DNA from: Burkholderiales bacterium
Lineage (GTDB): Bacteria > Pseudomonadota > Gammaproteobacteria > Burkholderiales > SG8-41
DNA length: 64,000 nucleotides
Direction: 5' to 3'
Assembly (NCBI GenBank): GCA_030833315.1
Contig: JAURHM010000006.1
Location: 1 to 64,000 of the forward strand
A program made the translations under genes and the position numbers. Position 1 is the first letter of the stretch, and each line of letters begins with the position of its first letter. The notes beneath the pieces are model-generated. The model was not told the origin of the DNA and ran no database searches. It saw only the letters and a list, made by a program, of their open reading frames with translations. Below, one piece after another: positions 49,352 through 58,265 of this stretch.

Positions 49352-50342
49352 CGGACATACCCAGATCGTCGAGGGCTTTTTTCAGTTCACCGTACTGCGT
49401 CTTCAGATAGGTCTGGGTCTCCCTGCTCGTCATGAACAGGGCTTCGAACTCGTTGTCATCGATGTCCTTTTTCCATTCCGGCGTTACCGCCATCCGGCCC
49501 AGCGTCGCCTCCCAGTAGGTGACCTGTTGCGGCGTCATCGCCTTGGGGCCCACCATCATGCGGCCGTTGCTGATCACCACGTTGTAACCCTGTTCGCGCA
49601 AAGTCGGTACTGCGGCAAAGGATCCCTCAAGCCGCTTCTCCGATGTCACGCCAAGGACGCGAATCTTGCCCCCCTGCAAGTGGGGCACGACATTGTTGGC
49701 TGCTGAAGCCATCAGATCGACATGTCCACCCAGCACGGCGGTCATGGCCTGGCCGCCACCCTGAAAAACGACTGCACGCAATTTCCGGGGGTCGGAACCC
49801 GACAGCCGCGCCAGGCGCGCCATCGCGATATGGTTGGCGCTGCCGAGACTGCTGCCGACGGAGAAACTGACCGAGGCGGGATCCTTGCGCAAGCGTTCGG
49901 AAAGGTCCTTGATCGAGCGGATCGGCGACTCGGCGCGTACGCTGATCGCCACCGATTCAGTAAACAGGTTGGCGACCATCGTAAGGTCGGTGTAATTGAT
50001 ATTCGAACGACCGGTGATGTGATTGGTCAGCAGCGTCGGATTGGCAATCGCGATGAAATGACCGTCCGCGGCCTTCTGATTGAGATAAGTCCAGGCCACC
50101 AGACCGCCACCACCCGGCTTATTCTGCACCGTGGCCGCCACCGGCAAAATCCGGCCTTCCTGCAAAATCCGCTGAACCGTGCGCGCGGACTTGTCCTGTC
50201 CGCCACCGGCGCCGGTGGCAACAATGATCTCGACCACGCGATCCGGTTTCCACTCAGCCGCGCCAGCTGCGCCGGGCATCGCCAGCATTGCGCAACAGGT
50301 CACAACCCCCAGCCACTGCACTCCCCTGAACCTGACCTCCAT
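49344..50342 (-). CDS. Bug/TctC-family periplasmic solute-binding protein (copy 10, divergent)
   Basis: Two consecutive ATGs (50345, 50342) follow AGGAGG; the second has better spacing and gives 332 residues. The signal peptide is LGVVTCCAMLAMPGAAGA. The first loop ATGAGGGQDKSAR and the QNKPGGGGLVA loop depart from the common pattern, as do the GSANHIAMARL and GGQAMTAVLGGH stretches, so the ligand may differ. The Gfo/Idh/MocA gene is 23 bases upstream on the same strand. Confidence 0.9.
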   Translation of the reverse strand: MEVRFRGVQWLGVVTCCAMLAMPGAAGAAEWKPDRVVEIIVATGAGGGQDKSARTVQRILQEGRILPVAATVQNKPGGGGLVAWTYLNQKAADGHFIAIANPTLLTNHITGRSNINYTDLTMVANLFTESVAISVRAESPIRSIKDLSERLRKDPASVSFSVGSSLGSANHIAMARLARLSGSDPRKLRAVVFQGGGQAMTAVLGGHVDLMASAANNVVPHLQGGKIRVLGVTSEKRLEGSFAAVPTLREQGYNVVISNGRMMVGPKAMTPQQVTYWEATLGRMAVTPEWKKDIDDNEFEALFMTSRETQTYLKTQYGELKKALDDLGMSVK

Positions 50343-50364
50343 CATCTCCTCCTGCCCTGAATAA

Positions 50365-51453
50365 TCACGCTGCCGCATTGACCTTGACCGGTTGACCGGT
50401 TCTGAGCGATTCCTCCATGGCCAGCGTCACCGCAAGCGTCTGGCGTGCCTGGGACGGCGTTGAATGCAGCGCAGGCGTCCCGGCTGTCAGGTGGTCAATC
50501 CAGGCACGCGTTTCGCTTGCCACCGGCCCAAGAAACTCGTCCATGGCCCAGTCGCCCGGCGTGCCGCTGCCGAGGAAAGCCATGTTGACTTCGTGCCCGG
50601 GAATATAGACATGCCCGACGCCATGATCGCTGTAGAGCATGCGGTCGGTATGGTCATCGTCGAGCAGCATCACGCCGTCAGGACCCAGCAGCTCAACGCG
50701 CGCCGCGTGTCCGAGAACCGGAAAACCTTTGGGCAAGGCGTAGCTGACGCTCATCGCGATGACAGCGCCATCGGCACAGGTCAGGATCGCATGCGCGAGA
50801 TCCGTGGTGTTGTGCCCCGAATTCAGCAGCACGCCGCGCTTGCCCCGGGCCACCACTTCGACAACCGGATTGTTCTCGAAAAACCAGCCCATCAGGTCAA
50901 TGTAGTAGGTGAGCCCGGAAGTAGGACTGTTCTCCGGCAGGCGCGAGAGGGTTTGCATCGCCTGCGATCGGGTATTGAACAACCGTACTACCGCACCCGT
51001 CAGCGCACCGAGCCGGCCGCGCCGGAGCTGTTCCTTCGCAATCATGTAACGCTTTTTGAAGCGACGGCTGAAGCCGACATGCAGCGTTGCGCCCCGATCG
51101 GCATGCCGGCGCGCGGTATCGATCAGCAGATCGGCGTCAGCCAGCTTCAGCGCTATGGGTTTTTCGACAAAAACTTTTTTGCCCATCTCCAGCGCCTGCA
51201 CCACCGGCTGCACATGCTCGAGTTCGATCGTCGATACCACGACCGCATCAACCTCCGGCCTCGAAATCACTTCAAGATTGTCGCCGGACCAGAACTGAGC
51301 GCCGCATTGTGCTGCCAGCTTTTCCGCCTTTGCAGGCTCACGGTCGGACACCGCCACAAAATTTACTGCAGGGTGACGGGACGCCATGACGGCCCGCAAG
51401 GTGCCAATCCGCCCGGATCCGACGACGGCAACGCCGATTGTTTTCTGATGCAT
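50365..51453 (-). CDS. Gfo/Idh/MocA family oxidoreductase
   Basis: The 362-residue NAD(P)-dependent enzyme has the N-terminal Rossmann loop VAVVGSGRIGTLRAV, the family EKP motif in KKVFVEKPIALKLADADLL, and a C-terminal alpha/beta substrate domain (YYIDLMGWFFEN, GHNTTDLAHAI). Relatives oxidise inositol, sugars or sugar-like alcohols. It lies between a molybdenum hydroxylase and a Bug gene on the same strand, with short gaps, so it probably belongs to one minus-strand operon from 54090 to 49344. Confidence 0.9.
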   Translation of the reverse strand: MHQKTIGVAVVGSGRIGTLRAVMASRHPAVNFVAVSDREPAKAEKLAAQCGAQFWSGDNLEVISRPEVDAVVVSTIELEHVQPVVQALEMGKKVFVEKPIALKLADADLLIDTARRHADRGATLHVGFSRRFKKRYMIAKEQLRRGRLGALTGAVVRLFNTRSQAMQTLSRLPENSPTSGLTYYIDLMGWFFENNPVVEVVARGKRGVLLNSGHNTTDLAHAILTCADGAVIAMSVSYALPKGFPVLGHAARVELLGPDGVMLLDDDHTDRMLYSDHGVGHVYIPGHEVNMAFLGSGTPGDWAMDEFLGPVASETRAWIDHLTAGTPALHSTPSQARQTLAVTLAMEESLRTGQPVKVNAAA

Positions 51454-51472
51454 GTCAGGAAGGCTCTGGAAA

Positions 51473-53620
51473 TCAGGCGCTCAGCGCAGCAACAATGCGG
51501 TCGCGCGTGAACGGCATGTCGCGCAGCCGTGCACCGATGGCATTGTAAATGGCATTGCCAATCGCACCCGATACGGGACCCTGCGTGCCCTCGCCTGCGC
51601 CTACCGGCGGCGCTTCGGGCCGGTTGATCAGCGCAACCTCGATCTCCGGCACTTCAACAAAACTGAGGATCGGGTAATCGAGCCAGTTGCGCGTGGTGAT
51701 GCCGACCTTGTCGAAATCGACACGCTCCTTCAGCGTCCAGCTCGCACTCTGGATCATGCCGCCTTCGATCTGGTTGATCACCCCATCGGGATTGATCGCC
51801 TGACCGACATCGACCGCGCCCCACAGCTTGGTGACGCGAACATCTTCGGCAATATGCACTTCGGCGATCACCGCGATATACGCCGCAAGATTCTTGTAAC
51901 GCGCGAAACCGATGCCGCGACCGCGTTCGCCGTCGCCCTTCTCATTGGGTTTCCACCTCGCCATCTGTGCCACTTTTTCGATGACCGCCTTGGCGCGGGG
52001 ATCTATCAGGTGGCGCAGGCGGAATTCCACCGGATCGGCGCCCGCCGCTTCCGCCAGCTCATCGATGAAACATTCGATGGCATAGGCGTTGGCATGACCG
52101 CCCAGCGCGCGCAGCGCAGAAGTGCGCAGCGGCGATTGGCGGATCAGGTGGTTGGTGACTTTCTGGTTGGGGAAATCGTACAGCGGCACCGCATTGCGAT
52201 GGCTGCCGCCGCCGGGCAGCGGCGGATTGCCGGGCTTGGCTGCGGGCAGTGGTTTTTCCAGATGCCAGGCCGCCAGCAGGTTGACACCACCCTTGCCGCC
52301 GGGCCGCGTGCTGTGCGCGTGACTCCACAACTCATGCCCCCAATTGACGATATTGCCTTTGTCGTCGAGCGAGGCATTGAGCCTGACCACCATCGGTGAA
52401 CTGAAGGGCTCCCAGGCGAATTCATCTTCGCGCATCCACTGCACACGCACCGGCTTGCCGGGCACCGCGCGCGCCAGCAGCACGGCGTCGAGCGTGACGT
52501 CGTCGGCGGCGTTGTGGCCGTAACAGCCTGCCCCTTCGGCGTGGGTGATGATGATGTCCTGCTCGGGCATGCCCAGCACCTGCGCCATGTCACCGCGCAG
52601 CGGATAAATGCCCTGGCTGTGCGTCCAGATCCACAACTTGCCGCTGTCCGCACCGCTACCCCACTGCGCCAGCGCGCAGGACGGCGCGAGTGAAGCGTGG
52701 GCGAGATAGGGTTTGGTGTATTCGGCGCTGAGCTGCTTCGCGCCCGCAGTCGACGGATCGCCCTTGGTGCTGATGACTTCGCTTTCGGCCTGCGCCTGCA
52801 ACGTCAGCAGATGGCGCGGATCGTTGGCGGGCAATTCGGGGCCGTTATTCCATTGCGCAATGCGCGCAAGACGGCGCTCGGCGCGGATCGCCTGCTCTTC
52901 GCGCTGGGCCACCACGCCGAGGAAATTGCCGTCGCGCACGACGGCAACGACGCCCGGCATCTGCTCGACTTCCTTGAGATCGATGGCTTTCAGCGTCGCC
53001 TTCGGTCCCGGCGGACGGCTGATGCGTCCATGCAGCAGCCCTTCCGGCTGCATGTCCTGCACAAAGGACGGCTTGCCCGTGACCTTGTTCGGGATGTCGA
53101 CGCGCTCCAGCGAAGTGCCAACAACGACATGTTCCTGCGGCAGCTTGGCGGTGATATCGAAGGTCGCCTCGCGCGCCAGCAGATCCGGCGTGGCGAGTTC
53201 CCAATACGTAACCGATCCGCCGCCGCGCGCCGAGACCACGCCGTCGGCAACCGTGAGGCTTTCCAGCGTCACACCAAGCTTCTGCGCCGCGCGGGTCAGC
53301 AGCAGGTCGCGCGTTTCGGCGGCGACATGGCGCAATGCTAATCCACTTTCCTGGATCGAGCGGCTGCCCGAGGTGATGCCTTCATCGGGGCTGAATGCGG
53401 TGCTCGCGGCCTTCAAACGGATGCGCGAGACATCGATGTCGAGTTCTTCGGCGGTCATTTGCATCACCGCGGTGAGAATGCCCTGACCGATTTCGACTTT
53501 GCCGGTGTACAGCGTCACTGTGCCGTCGGCGTTGATGGATAACCAGCGATCGAGACGGCGGTTGGTATCGAGACTGCCCGGCAGTTTGCGTGCGGGGGCT
53601 GCGGTATTGGCCTGTGCCAT
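51473..53620 (-). CDS. Molybdenum hydroxylase large subunit, second copy (IorB/NicB-like, no Tat leader)
   Basis: The ATG at 53620 shares its A with the stop of the upstream subunit (TAATG). The 715-residue protein begins LPGSLDTNRRLDRWLS without a signal peptide. Moco landmarks are KVEIGQGILTAVMQM, AEGAGCYGHNAADDV and SALRALGGHANAYAIECF. The active-site Glu is present in the C-terminal GAGEGTQGP motif, unlike in the copy at 21054. Nicotinate- and isoquinoline-type hydroxylases share this two-subunit form. The FAD subunit is absent, so another electron acceptor is needed. No obvious XdhC/CoxG-type maturation gene is near. Confidence 0.9.
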   Translation of the reverse strand: MAQANTAAPARKLPGSLDTNRRLDRWLSINADGTVTLYTGKVEIGQGILTAVMQMTAEELDIDVSRIRLKAASTAFSPDEGITSGSRSIQESGLALRHVAAETRDLLLTRAAQKLGVTLESLTVADGVVSARGGGSVTYWELATPDLLAREATFDITAKLPQEHVVVGTSLERVDIPNKVTGKPSFVQDMQPEGLLHGRISRPPGPKATLKAIDLKEVEQMPGVVAVVRDGNFLGVVAQREEQAIRAERRLARIAQWNNGPELPANDPRHLLTLQAQAESEVISTKGDPSTAGAKQLSAEYTKPYLAHASLAPSCALAQWGSGADSGKLWIWTHSQGIYPLRGDMAQVLGMPEQDIIITHAEGAGCYGHNAADDVTLDAVLLARAVPGKPVRVQWMREDEFAWEPFSSPMVVRLNASLDDKGNIVNWGHELWSHAHSTRPGGKGGVNLLAAWHLEKPLPAAKPGNPPLPGGGSHRNAVPLYDFPNQKVTNHLIRQSPLRTSALRALGGHANAYAIECFIDELAEAAGADPVEFRLRHLIDPRAKAVIEKVAQMARWKPNEKGDGERGRGIGFARYKNLAAYIAVIAEVHIAEDVRVTKLWGAVDVGQAINPDGVINQIEGGMIQSASWTLKERVDFDKVGITTRNWLDYPILSFVEVPEIEVALINRPEAPPVGAGEGTQGPVSGAIGNAIYNAIGARLRDMPFTRDRIVAALSA

Positions 53621-54090
53621 TATTGTTCTCCCCGGAGTTCTTTGGCTGCGCGCTTGATCGCACGCAGGATGCGACTGTGCGTGCCGCAGCGGCAAAGATT
53701 GCCTTCGAGCGCCTTGCGGATCTCGGCGTCGGACGGGTTGTTGTTGACGTCAAGCAAGGCTTTCGCCGACATCAGGATGCCGCTGGCGCAATAACCGCAC
53801 TGCGCGGCCTGTTCGGCGATGAAGGCCTGCTGCAGCGGATGCATGGCCGCATCAGTGCCGAGCGCTTCGACGGTGGTGATCGGTTTGCCGACCACCGCGG
53901 ACACCGGTACGTCGCAGGACTGCACCGGTTTGCCATCGATGATCACGGTGCATGCGCCGCACTGGCCGAGGCCGCAGCCGTAACGCGAGCCGATCAGTCC
54001 AAGGTCGTTGCGCAGGGCATAGAGCAGCGGGGTTTCCGCGTCGGCCTGAACCTCACGCGGTTTGCCGTTTACCTGTATCGTCAGAGCCAT
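53620..54090 (-). CDS. Molybdenum hydroxylase [2Fe-2S] subunit, second copy
   Basis: The 156-residue protein has Cys39, Cys44, Cys47 and Cys59 for the first cluster ([15 protein letters not shown]) and QCGYCASG plus NLCRCGTH for the second. It is coupled to the large subunit by a one-base stop/start overlap. Similar in length to the copy at 23290, but clearly divergent in sequence, so the two enzymes are old paralogues rather than a recent duplication. Confidence 0.92.
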   Translation of the reverse strand: MALTIQVNGKPREVQADAETPLLYALRNDLGLIGSRYGCGLGQCGACTVIIDGKPVQSCDVPVSAVVGKPITTVEALGTDAAMHPLQQAFIAEQAAQCGYCASGILMSAKALLDVNNNPSDAEIRKALEGNLCRCGTHSRILRAIKRAAKELRGEQ

Positions 54091-54100
54091 ATAAATTTAC

Positions 54101-54118
54101 CAATAAAAACAAATAGTT
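54101..54118 (-). repeat. AT-rich 18-bp motif, copy B
   Basis: On the minus strand AACTATTTGTTTTTATTG, identical to copy A. It lies 10 bases before the start of the [2Fe-2S] gene, occupying its leader. Confidence 0.6.
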
Positions 54119-54194
54119 ATAAATAACCCGCCTTGCCGTTGCCGGCCTGCAGGCCTATACTGCGCTTCCCCTCAACTGCCGTTCCGCACCCCTC

Positions 54195-54404
54195 ATGTCC
54201 GACCGCAACGAGACCGACGCCATCGAAGCACGCATCGCCGAGCTCAAGCTGGAGCATCGCGATCTCGATGACGTGATCTTGCGGCTCACGCAAACGCCGG
54301 TGATCGATCAACTGCAGCTGCAGCGGATGAAAAAACGCAAGCTGATGGTCAAGGACCAGATCGCGCTGCTCGAGCGGCAACTGACGCCGGACATTCCCGC
54401 CTAA
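54195..54404 (+). CDS. YdcH family protein (DUF465)
   Basis: The 69-residue helical-hairpin protein shows the YdcH pattern: a first helix (AIEARIAELKLEHRDLDDV) and a second with QLQRMKKRKLMVKDQIALLE. The family has no known function and is common in betaproteobacteria. Its stop overlaps the converging DsbB gene by 4 bases. Confidence 0.88.
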   Translation: MSDRNETDAIEARIAELKLEHRDLDDVILRLTQTPVIDQLQLQRMKKRKLMVKDQIALLERQLTPDIPA

Positions 54405-54904
54405 GCAGTACTGCGGCGGGAGCGCATCGCCAGCCACACCAGCGCAACACCCAGCAGGACAAACCACAGCAGCGACCAGCCGGGTATCGTCAGCCCGAGA
54501 AAACGCCATCCGGCTTCGGCACATTCGCCCGAACCCGACAAGACCTTTTCCAGCATGCGCGTCACCGCATACTGCTCCAGCATGTATGACAAGCCTGGCC
54601 CACAGGCCGGCACCTGGTCCGGCGGCAGGCTTTGCAGCCAGACATGGCGCGCGGCAATACCCGCGCCGGTCAATGCAAACAATCCGCCGAGCAGGGCATA
54701 AACTGCCGCACCGGTTTTGCCCGGGCCATGCAGTGCAGCGACCACAAAAACCAGACCCAGCGCGATAAACGCGACGCGCTGGAATACACACAGCGGGCAG
54801 GGTTCCAGGCCTTCAACATGCTGCAGATAGAGACCGAAACCCAGCAGTGCGGCGCAGATGAGCGCACCCAGCAGATAAGCGATACGTTTGTTCATAAGCT
54901 CCAT
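54401..54904 (-). CDS. dsbB: Disulfide bond formation protein B
   Basis: The 167-residue inner-membrane protein has four membrane segments. The first Cys pair lies in EPCPLCVFQR (Cys36, Cys39) and the second pair in the periplasmic loop (PACGPGLSYM ... GSGECAEAGW). DsbB re-oxidises DsbA and passes electrons to quinone. An in-frame ATG three codons later (54895) is an alternative start. Confidence 0.93.
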   Translation of the reverse strand: MELMNKRIAYLLGALICAALLGFGLYLQHVEGLEPCPLCVFQRVAFIALGLVFVVAALHGPGKTGAAVYALLGGLFALTGAGIAARHVWLQSLPPDQVPACGPGLSYMLEQYAVTRMLEKVLSGSGECAEAGWRFLGLTIPGWSLLWFVLLGVALVWLAMRSRRSTA

Positions 54905-54907
54905 ACT

Positions 54908-55396
54908 TTACACATAAGCCAGCAGTCGGCCGCAGGCAATGATACCGATCCAGATCAGCAGCGAAACCGCTGCATGCAATTTGGCAAGCGCAGGCACCGC
55001 AACATTGCTGTCCCAGACGGCCGCGCCGCGAAACACGCCGGCGTGAAACAGTGCCGCATTAAGTCCGGCGCAGAACAGCAAAGACATCTTGATCACAAAC
55101 GCCGGGTTGGCAATCAGATCCCCGGCGTGCGCGATGAACATCAGAAACCCCGACGGCACGATCAGCAGCAGCGCGCCGAAACTCCACGGCAGTGCATGAC
55201 GCGCCAGCGCTCGCACCGGCAACGCCCGGGTCAATCCCAGCAGCCGCAGGTCGAACACCAGCACCGACCCCACCAGTATGACAAAACCGAGGATGTGCAC
55301 AATCTCGACCGCAGGATACAGCCAGAGTTCCTGGCGCATGGCGACCGCCAGCGGCAGGCGCTCGATCGCAGCAAGCGGCGCGCCGGGATCGGTCAT
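54908..55396 (-). CDS. Four-helix membrane protein (DUF6644-like)
   Basis: The 162-residue protein has about four membrane segments, with His residues in AVEIVHILGFVILVG, HALPWSFGALL and LFHAGVF that could ligate heme, as in small b-type cytochromes. It follows a DUF6152 gene with an ATGA overlap, a pairing that suggests one function. I do not know the role. Confidence 0.75.
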   Translation of the reverse strand: MTDPGAPLAAIERLPLAVAMRQELWLYPAVEIVHILGFVILVGSVLVFDLRLLGLTRALPVRALARHALPWSFGALLLIVPSGFLMFIAHAGDLIANPAFVIKMSLLFCAGLNAALFHAGVFRGAAVWDSNVAVPALAKLHAAVSLLIWIGIIACGRLLAYV

Positions 55397-55749
55397 CGCA
55401 GCTCGACGGTTTTGCCGCCGACGATGATGCGCTCGGCGCGCATTTCATCCGGTTTGCTGCGATTGGGGTAACCAACAACGGTCACCGTGCTTCCCGACTT
55501 GAGGTCAGCCGGCGGCAGTCCGCGCGCGGTCATCCGCGACGGCGGCGCGAGTACGGCATGCCAGGTCTTGCCCGGCACCACCAGCTGGATATGACCGTGC
55601 GGATGTTCATATCCGGATTCGGCGATGGTGCCGGTCAGCTTGAGTTCCTTGCTGCTGTCGTATTCGCTCCAGCCATGGTGCGCCAGCGCCGGCAGACCCA
55701 GCACGGCCGCCAATGTTGTTGATGCGGCCAACAATAGAATTTTCAGCAT
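55393..55749 (-). CDS. Secreted DUF6152-type small protein
   Basis: The 118-residue protein has a signal peptide (MLKILLLAASTTLAAVLG...ALA-HH). A His-rich mature N-terminus (HHGWSEYD) is followed by a small OB-like beta-barrel (LTGTIAESGYEHPHGHIQLV, TVTVVGYPNRSKPDEMRAE). The two genes overlap by 4 bases (ATGA), so it is probably a periplasmic partner of the membrane protein. Confidence 0.82.
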   Translation of the reverse strand: MLKILLLAASTTLAAVLGLPALAHHGWSEYDSSKELKLTGTIAESGYEHPHGHIQLVVPGKTWHAVLAPPSRMTARGLPPADLKSGSTVTVVGYPNRSKPDEMRAERIIVGGKTVELR

Positions 55750-55810
55750 GTCCGGGCTCCTCTTGCGCCACGCGGATTGCGCGGGCGCGTTACTTTATAC
55801 TTAATCGAAT

Positions 55811-56227
55811 ATGCGAGTCACGCGCAGCATCACCATTGACGAATCGGAGTTGACCGAGCGTTTCATCCTGGCCTCCGGACCCGGCGGCCAGAACGTCAAC
55901 AAGGTCGCCACTGCGGTCGAGCTGCGCTTTGATGTCGCCCATTCAAAAAGCCTGCCCGCAGCGGTGCGCGAACGCCTGATTGCACTCGCCGGCAAACGCT
56001 TGTCCTCTGCCGGCATCCTGGTGATTGCCGCGCAACGCTTCCGCAGCCAGCCGCGTAACCGCGAGGACGCGCGTGAACGCCTCGCCGCACTGATCCGCGA
56101 AGCCGCGACACCGCCCAAGCTGCGCCGCGCCACCAGCCCGTCGAGGGCCGCCAAACGTCGGCGTGTCGATGACAAGCGTCAGTTGGGCGCGCGCAAACGC
56201 GAGCGCAGCGGCAGCGGCTGGGATTGA
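55811..56227 (+). CDS. arfB: Alternative ribosome-rescue factor / peptidyl-tRNA hydrolase ArfB
   Basis: The 138-residue protein has the release-factor-like GGQ loop (LASGPGGQNVNKV, near residues 25-37) and a basic C-terminal tail (KRRRVDDKRQLGARKRERSG) that enters the empty mRNA channel of stalled ribosomes. It hydrolyses the peptidyl-tRNA ester. Length and both elements match ArfB (YaeJ). Confidence 0.93.
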   Translation: MRVTRSITIDESELTERFILASGPGGQNVNKVATAVELRFDVAHSKSLPAAVRERLIALAGKRLSSAGILVIAAQRFRSQPRNREDARERLAALIREAATPPKLRRATSPSRAAKRRRVDDKRQLGARKRERSGSGWD

Positions 56228-56258
56228 ATGTATCAGTATCCTTTAAAACTCTAATATT

Positions 56259-56276
56259 TAATAAAAACAATAACTT
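56259..56276 (-). repeat. AT-rich 18-bp motif, copy D
   Basis: On the minus strand AAGTTATTGTTTTTATTA, identical to copy C at 23908-23925, in the gap between arfB and the cytochrome c' gene. Confidence 0.6.
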
Positions 56277-56421
56277 GAGCCGATAGACCGGCACTGAAAT
56301 CCCGATCAAATGGTTATAACAAACTGCTAAACTGCGTCGCCTCAAGAAATAAAGCCGTTCCTGCAAGCGCTTGCCAGCGGCAAGTGATTGAATCGCATTA
56401 ACAACCCACGGGAGATTATTC

Positions 56422-56877
56422 ATGAAGCACGCTCTGATCACCGCACTCATCGGCACCTCGACGCTACTGGCCAGCGGCACCGCGTCCGCGCAAGCGAAAC
56501 CGGAAGATGTCATCAAATACCGTAAGGCGCTGATGGTGATGCAGGCCAACAGTGTGCGTCCGCTCGCCGCAATGGCCAAAGGCCAGCGCCCCTACGACAA
56601 GGACATCGCCATCCGCAACGCCGCCATTCTGGAACTGACTGGCAAAATGATGATGGAAACCGTCGCTGCCGGCTCCGACAAAGGCGCCGAGACCCGCGCC
56701 AAGCCGGAAATCTGGTCGGACGCTGCCGGATATAAGAAAGTCTCGGACAACTACAGTGCTGAAGCCGCCAAACTTTCGGAAGCTGCAAAAGCCGGAAACG
56801 TTGACGCGCTCAAGGCCCAGATCGGCGGCGTCATCAAAGCCTGCGACTCCTGTCACGACGCGTATCGCAGCAAATAA
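56422..56877 (+). CDS. Cytochrome c' (class II, high-spin)
   Basis: The 151-residue protein has a signal peptide (LITALIGTSTLLASGTASA-QA), a four-helix-bundle body and the heme-binding motif CDSCH at residues 141-145 close to the C-terminus, as in all class II cytochromes c. Cytochromes c' bind NO and CO and are thought to protect against NO. A cytochrome b561-type gene converges from the other side of a terminator. Confidence 0.92.
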   Translation: MKHALITALIGTSTLLASGTASAQAKPEDVIKYRKALMVMQANSVRPLAAMAKGQRPYDKDIAIRNAAILELTGKMMMETVAAGSDKGAETRAKPEIWSDAAGYKKVSDNYSAEAAKLSEAAKAGNVDALKAQIGGVIKACDSCHDAYRSK

Positions 56878-56902
56878 GCCTTCATAAACCGCGTCACGAA
56901 AA

Positions 56903-56926
56903 AAGCCGCCTCCGGGCGGCTTTTTT
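56903..56926 (+). terminator. Rho-independent terminator after cytochrome c'
   Basis: AAGCCGCC (56903-56910) pairs with GGCGGCTT (56915-56922) over TCCG, followed by TTTTTT. Confidence 0.88.
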
Positions 56927-56944
56927 ATTGCCGGAGTTGCACCC

Positions 56945-57613
56945 TCAGATTCTGATCAGCGCCCAAACCCCTGCCGCACAGACCGCCAGCAATATCACAG
57001 CCAGCAACGCGCTGCGCATCGTCGCCGGCGCAGTACCCGCAGGCAGGTGCTTGCATCCGGTAAACATCGGCTTGATCAGATTCTCCGATTTATAGAACAG
57101 GTAAAACAGCACCGCGCTGATGTGCACACCGATCAGCGCCAGCAACAAATTGAAGTTGTATTTGTGGATGGTCGTCAGCCAGTCACTTAGCTCCTTGGTG
57201 ACATGCTTATAGAGCGGACCTTCAGTCAGTATGTCGTCATTGGAAAACAGCCCGGTGCCCGCCTGCACCAGAACGCAGAGCAGGATCAGCACGACACTGA
57301 TTCCGCCCAGCGGATTATGTCCGGCGAACTTCGCAGCGGTACGCGACGGCAAGGTGCGGATATAGGCAATGACGGCGCCGGGGCCGTAAATGAAACTGCT
57401 GAAACGCGCATGAGTACTGCCGACAAAACCCCAAATCACGCGGAACAGCACGAGCGCGAGCACGGCATACCCGGAATACAGATGCCATTCCATCCAGCCC
57501 ATCTCGCCGGACAGCCAAGAGAATGCAATCAGCAGCACCAGCGTCCAGTGGAAAAACCGTACCGGAATATCCCAGACCGGGGTTGCGCCGTTGTTGTGTT
57601 GCGTTTCTGGCAT
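56945..57613 (-). CDS. Cytochrome b561-type membrane protein (cytochrome b/b6 domain)
   Basis: The 222-residue protein has four to five membrane segments. His residues are at heme-ligand positions: PVRFFHWTLVLLIAFSW, MEWHLYSGYAVL, TIHKYNFNLLLALIGVH. Relatives carry electrons between the quinone pool and a soluble c-type cytochrome. Convergent with the cytochrome c' gene, so a partnership is plausible but not shown. Confidence 0.88.
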   Translation of the reverse strand: MPETQHNNGATPVWDIPVRFFHWTLVLLIAFSWLSGEMGWMEWHLYSGYAVLALVLFRVIWGFVGSTHARFSSFIYGPGAVIAYIRTLPSRTAAKFAGHNPLGGISVVLILLCVLVQAGTGLFSNDDILTEGPLYKHVTKELSDWLTTIHKYNFNLLLALIGVHISAVLFYLFYKSENLIKPMFTGCKHLPAGTAPATMRSALLAVILLAVCAAGVWALIRI

Positions 57614-57661
57614 ATTCAGCCTCCCCTTTAAACCGTTACCGGAATGAGCATGCTCCCGACA

Positions 57662-57975
57662 TTATGACAGCGACTGCTGTTCAAGCGTCACGCAATCCAC
57701 CTTCAATACCCGCCGCACTACCGCCAGATCCTGCGCATTGATCAGCCGCGCTGCGAACAGCAGTGCAATGCGGTCCAGCTTGGGATCGGTGGTCAGCAAC
57801 ACCGTGCTTTCACCGGTATTGGTCATTTCCACCAGCGCGGCATGTTTGAAATCGGGCGCTTCCCGGCAAGCGAAGTGCTCGGCTCGCTCCAGCGACACTA
57901 ATTCACCTGCGATCTTGGCGAAACATTTGACGCGGCCGTGGATTGTGAAAAACCGTCCTCATCGACGCTGACTAC
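57662..57975 (-). pseudogene. Fragment of an Aas-type acyl-ACP synthetase / acyltransferase C-terminus
   Basis: Reading on the minus strand from 57975 gives VVSVDEDGF. After a one-base shift in a T-run it continues FTIHGRVKCFAKIAGELVSL and then ALVEMTNTGESTVLLTTDPK, ending VVRRVLKVDCVTLE and a stop at 57662. This matches the C-terminal lobe of the AMP-binding domain of Aas-like enzymes (DGFxTIxGRxKRFAKIxGE). The upstream 90% of such a gene is absent and the end is eroded. The frameshift sits in a homopolymer, so a sequencing error there cannot be excluded, but the truncation stands. Confidence 0.6.
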
Positions 57976-58149
57976 GCCTTTACCCAGGATCTGAGTGACT
58001 CCGAGGAAAGCCGGGTATTCGTCAAAGCCGTCAACGGCCTTACCTGTGACCTCAAGCGACAGGTGATCGCCAAGAGCGTCGAGACGGAACTGATGCTGAA
58101 TCTGCTGAAGGATGCCAGCTTGCTGTATGCCGGCTCGCTGTATGCCTAG
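57955..58149 (+). pseudogene. Fragment of an EAL-domain (cyclic-di-GMP phosphodiesterase-like) gene
   Basis: The plus strand reads VLIDADYAFTQDLSD, then VFVKAVNGLTCDLKRQVIAK, then SVETELMLNLLKDASLLYAG, ending at TAG 58147-58149. The order corresponds to the KIDGSFVRDL ... AEGVET ... LLKELGxDYxQG part of EAL domains, with the catalytic residues eroded. A stop lies three codons upstream, and nothing before it belongs to an EAL gene. The bases up to 58265 hold no further recognisable coding. Confidence 0.5.
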
Positions 58150-58265
58150 GGAGATTATTTCCAGCCGGCCGCCCCGCTGGCCTCGTCCATTCCGGCCCCC
58201 GACCGGAAAACTTCTCTCGGCTGGCTGACCTGCGGCGCCGCAAGACGCTGGCGTACATCAAAACC

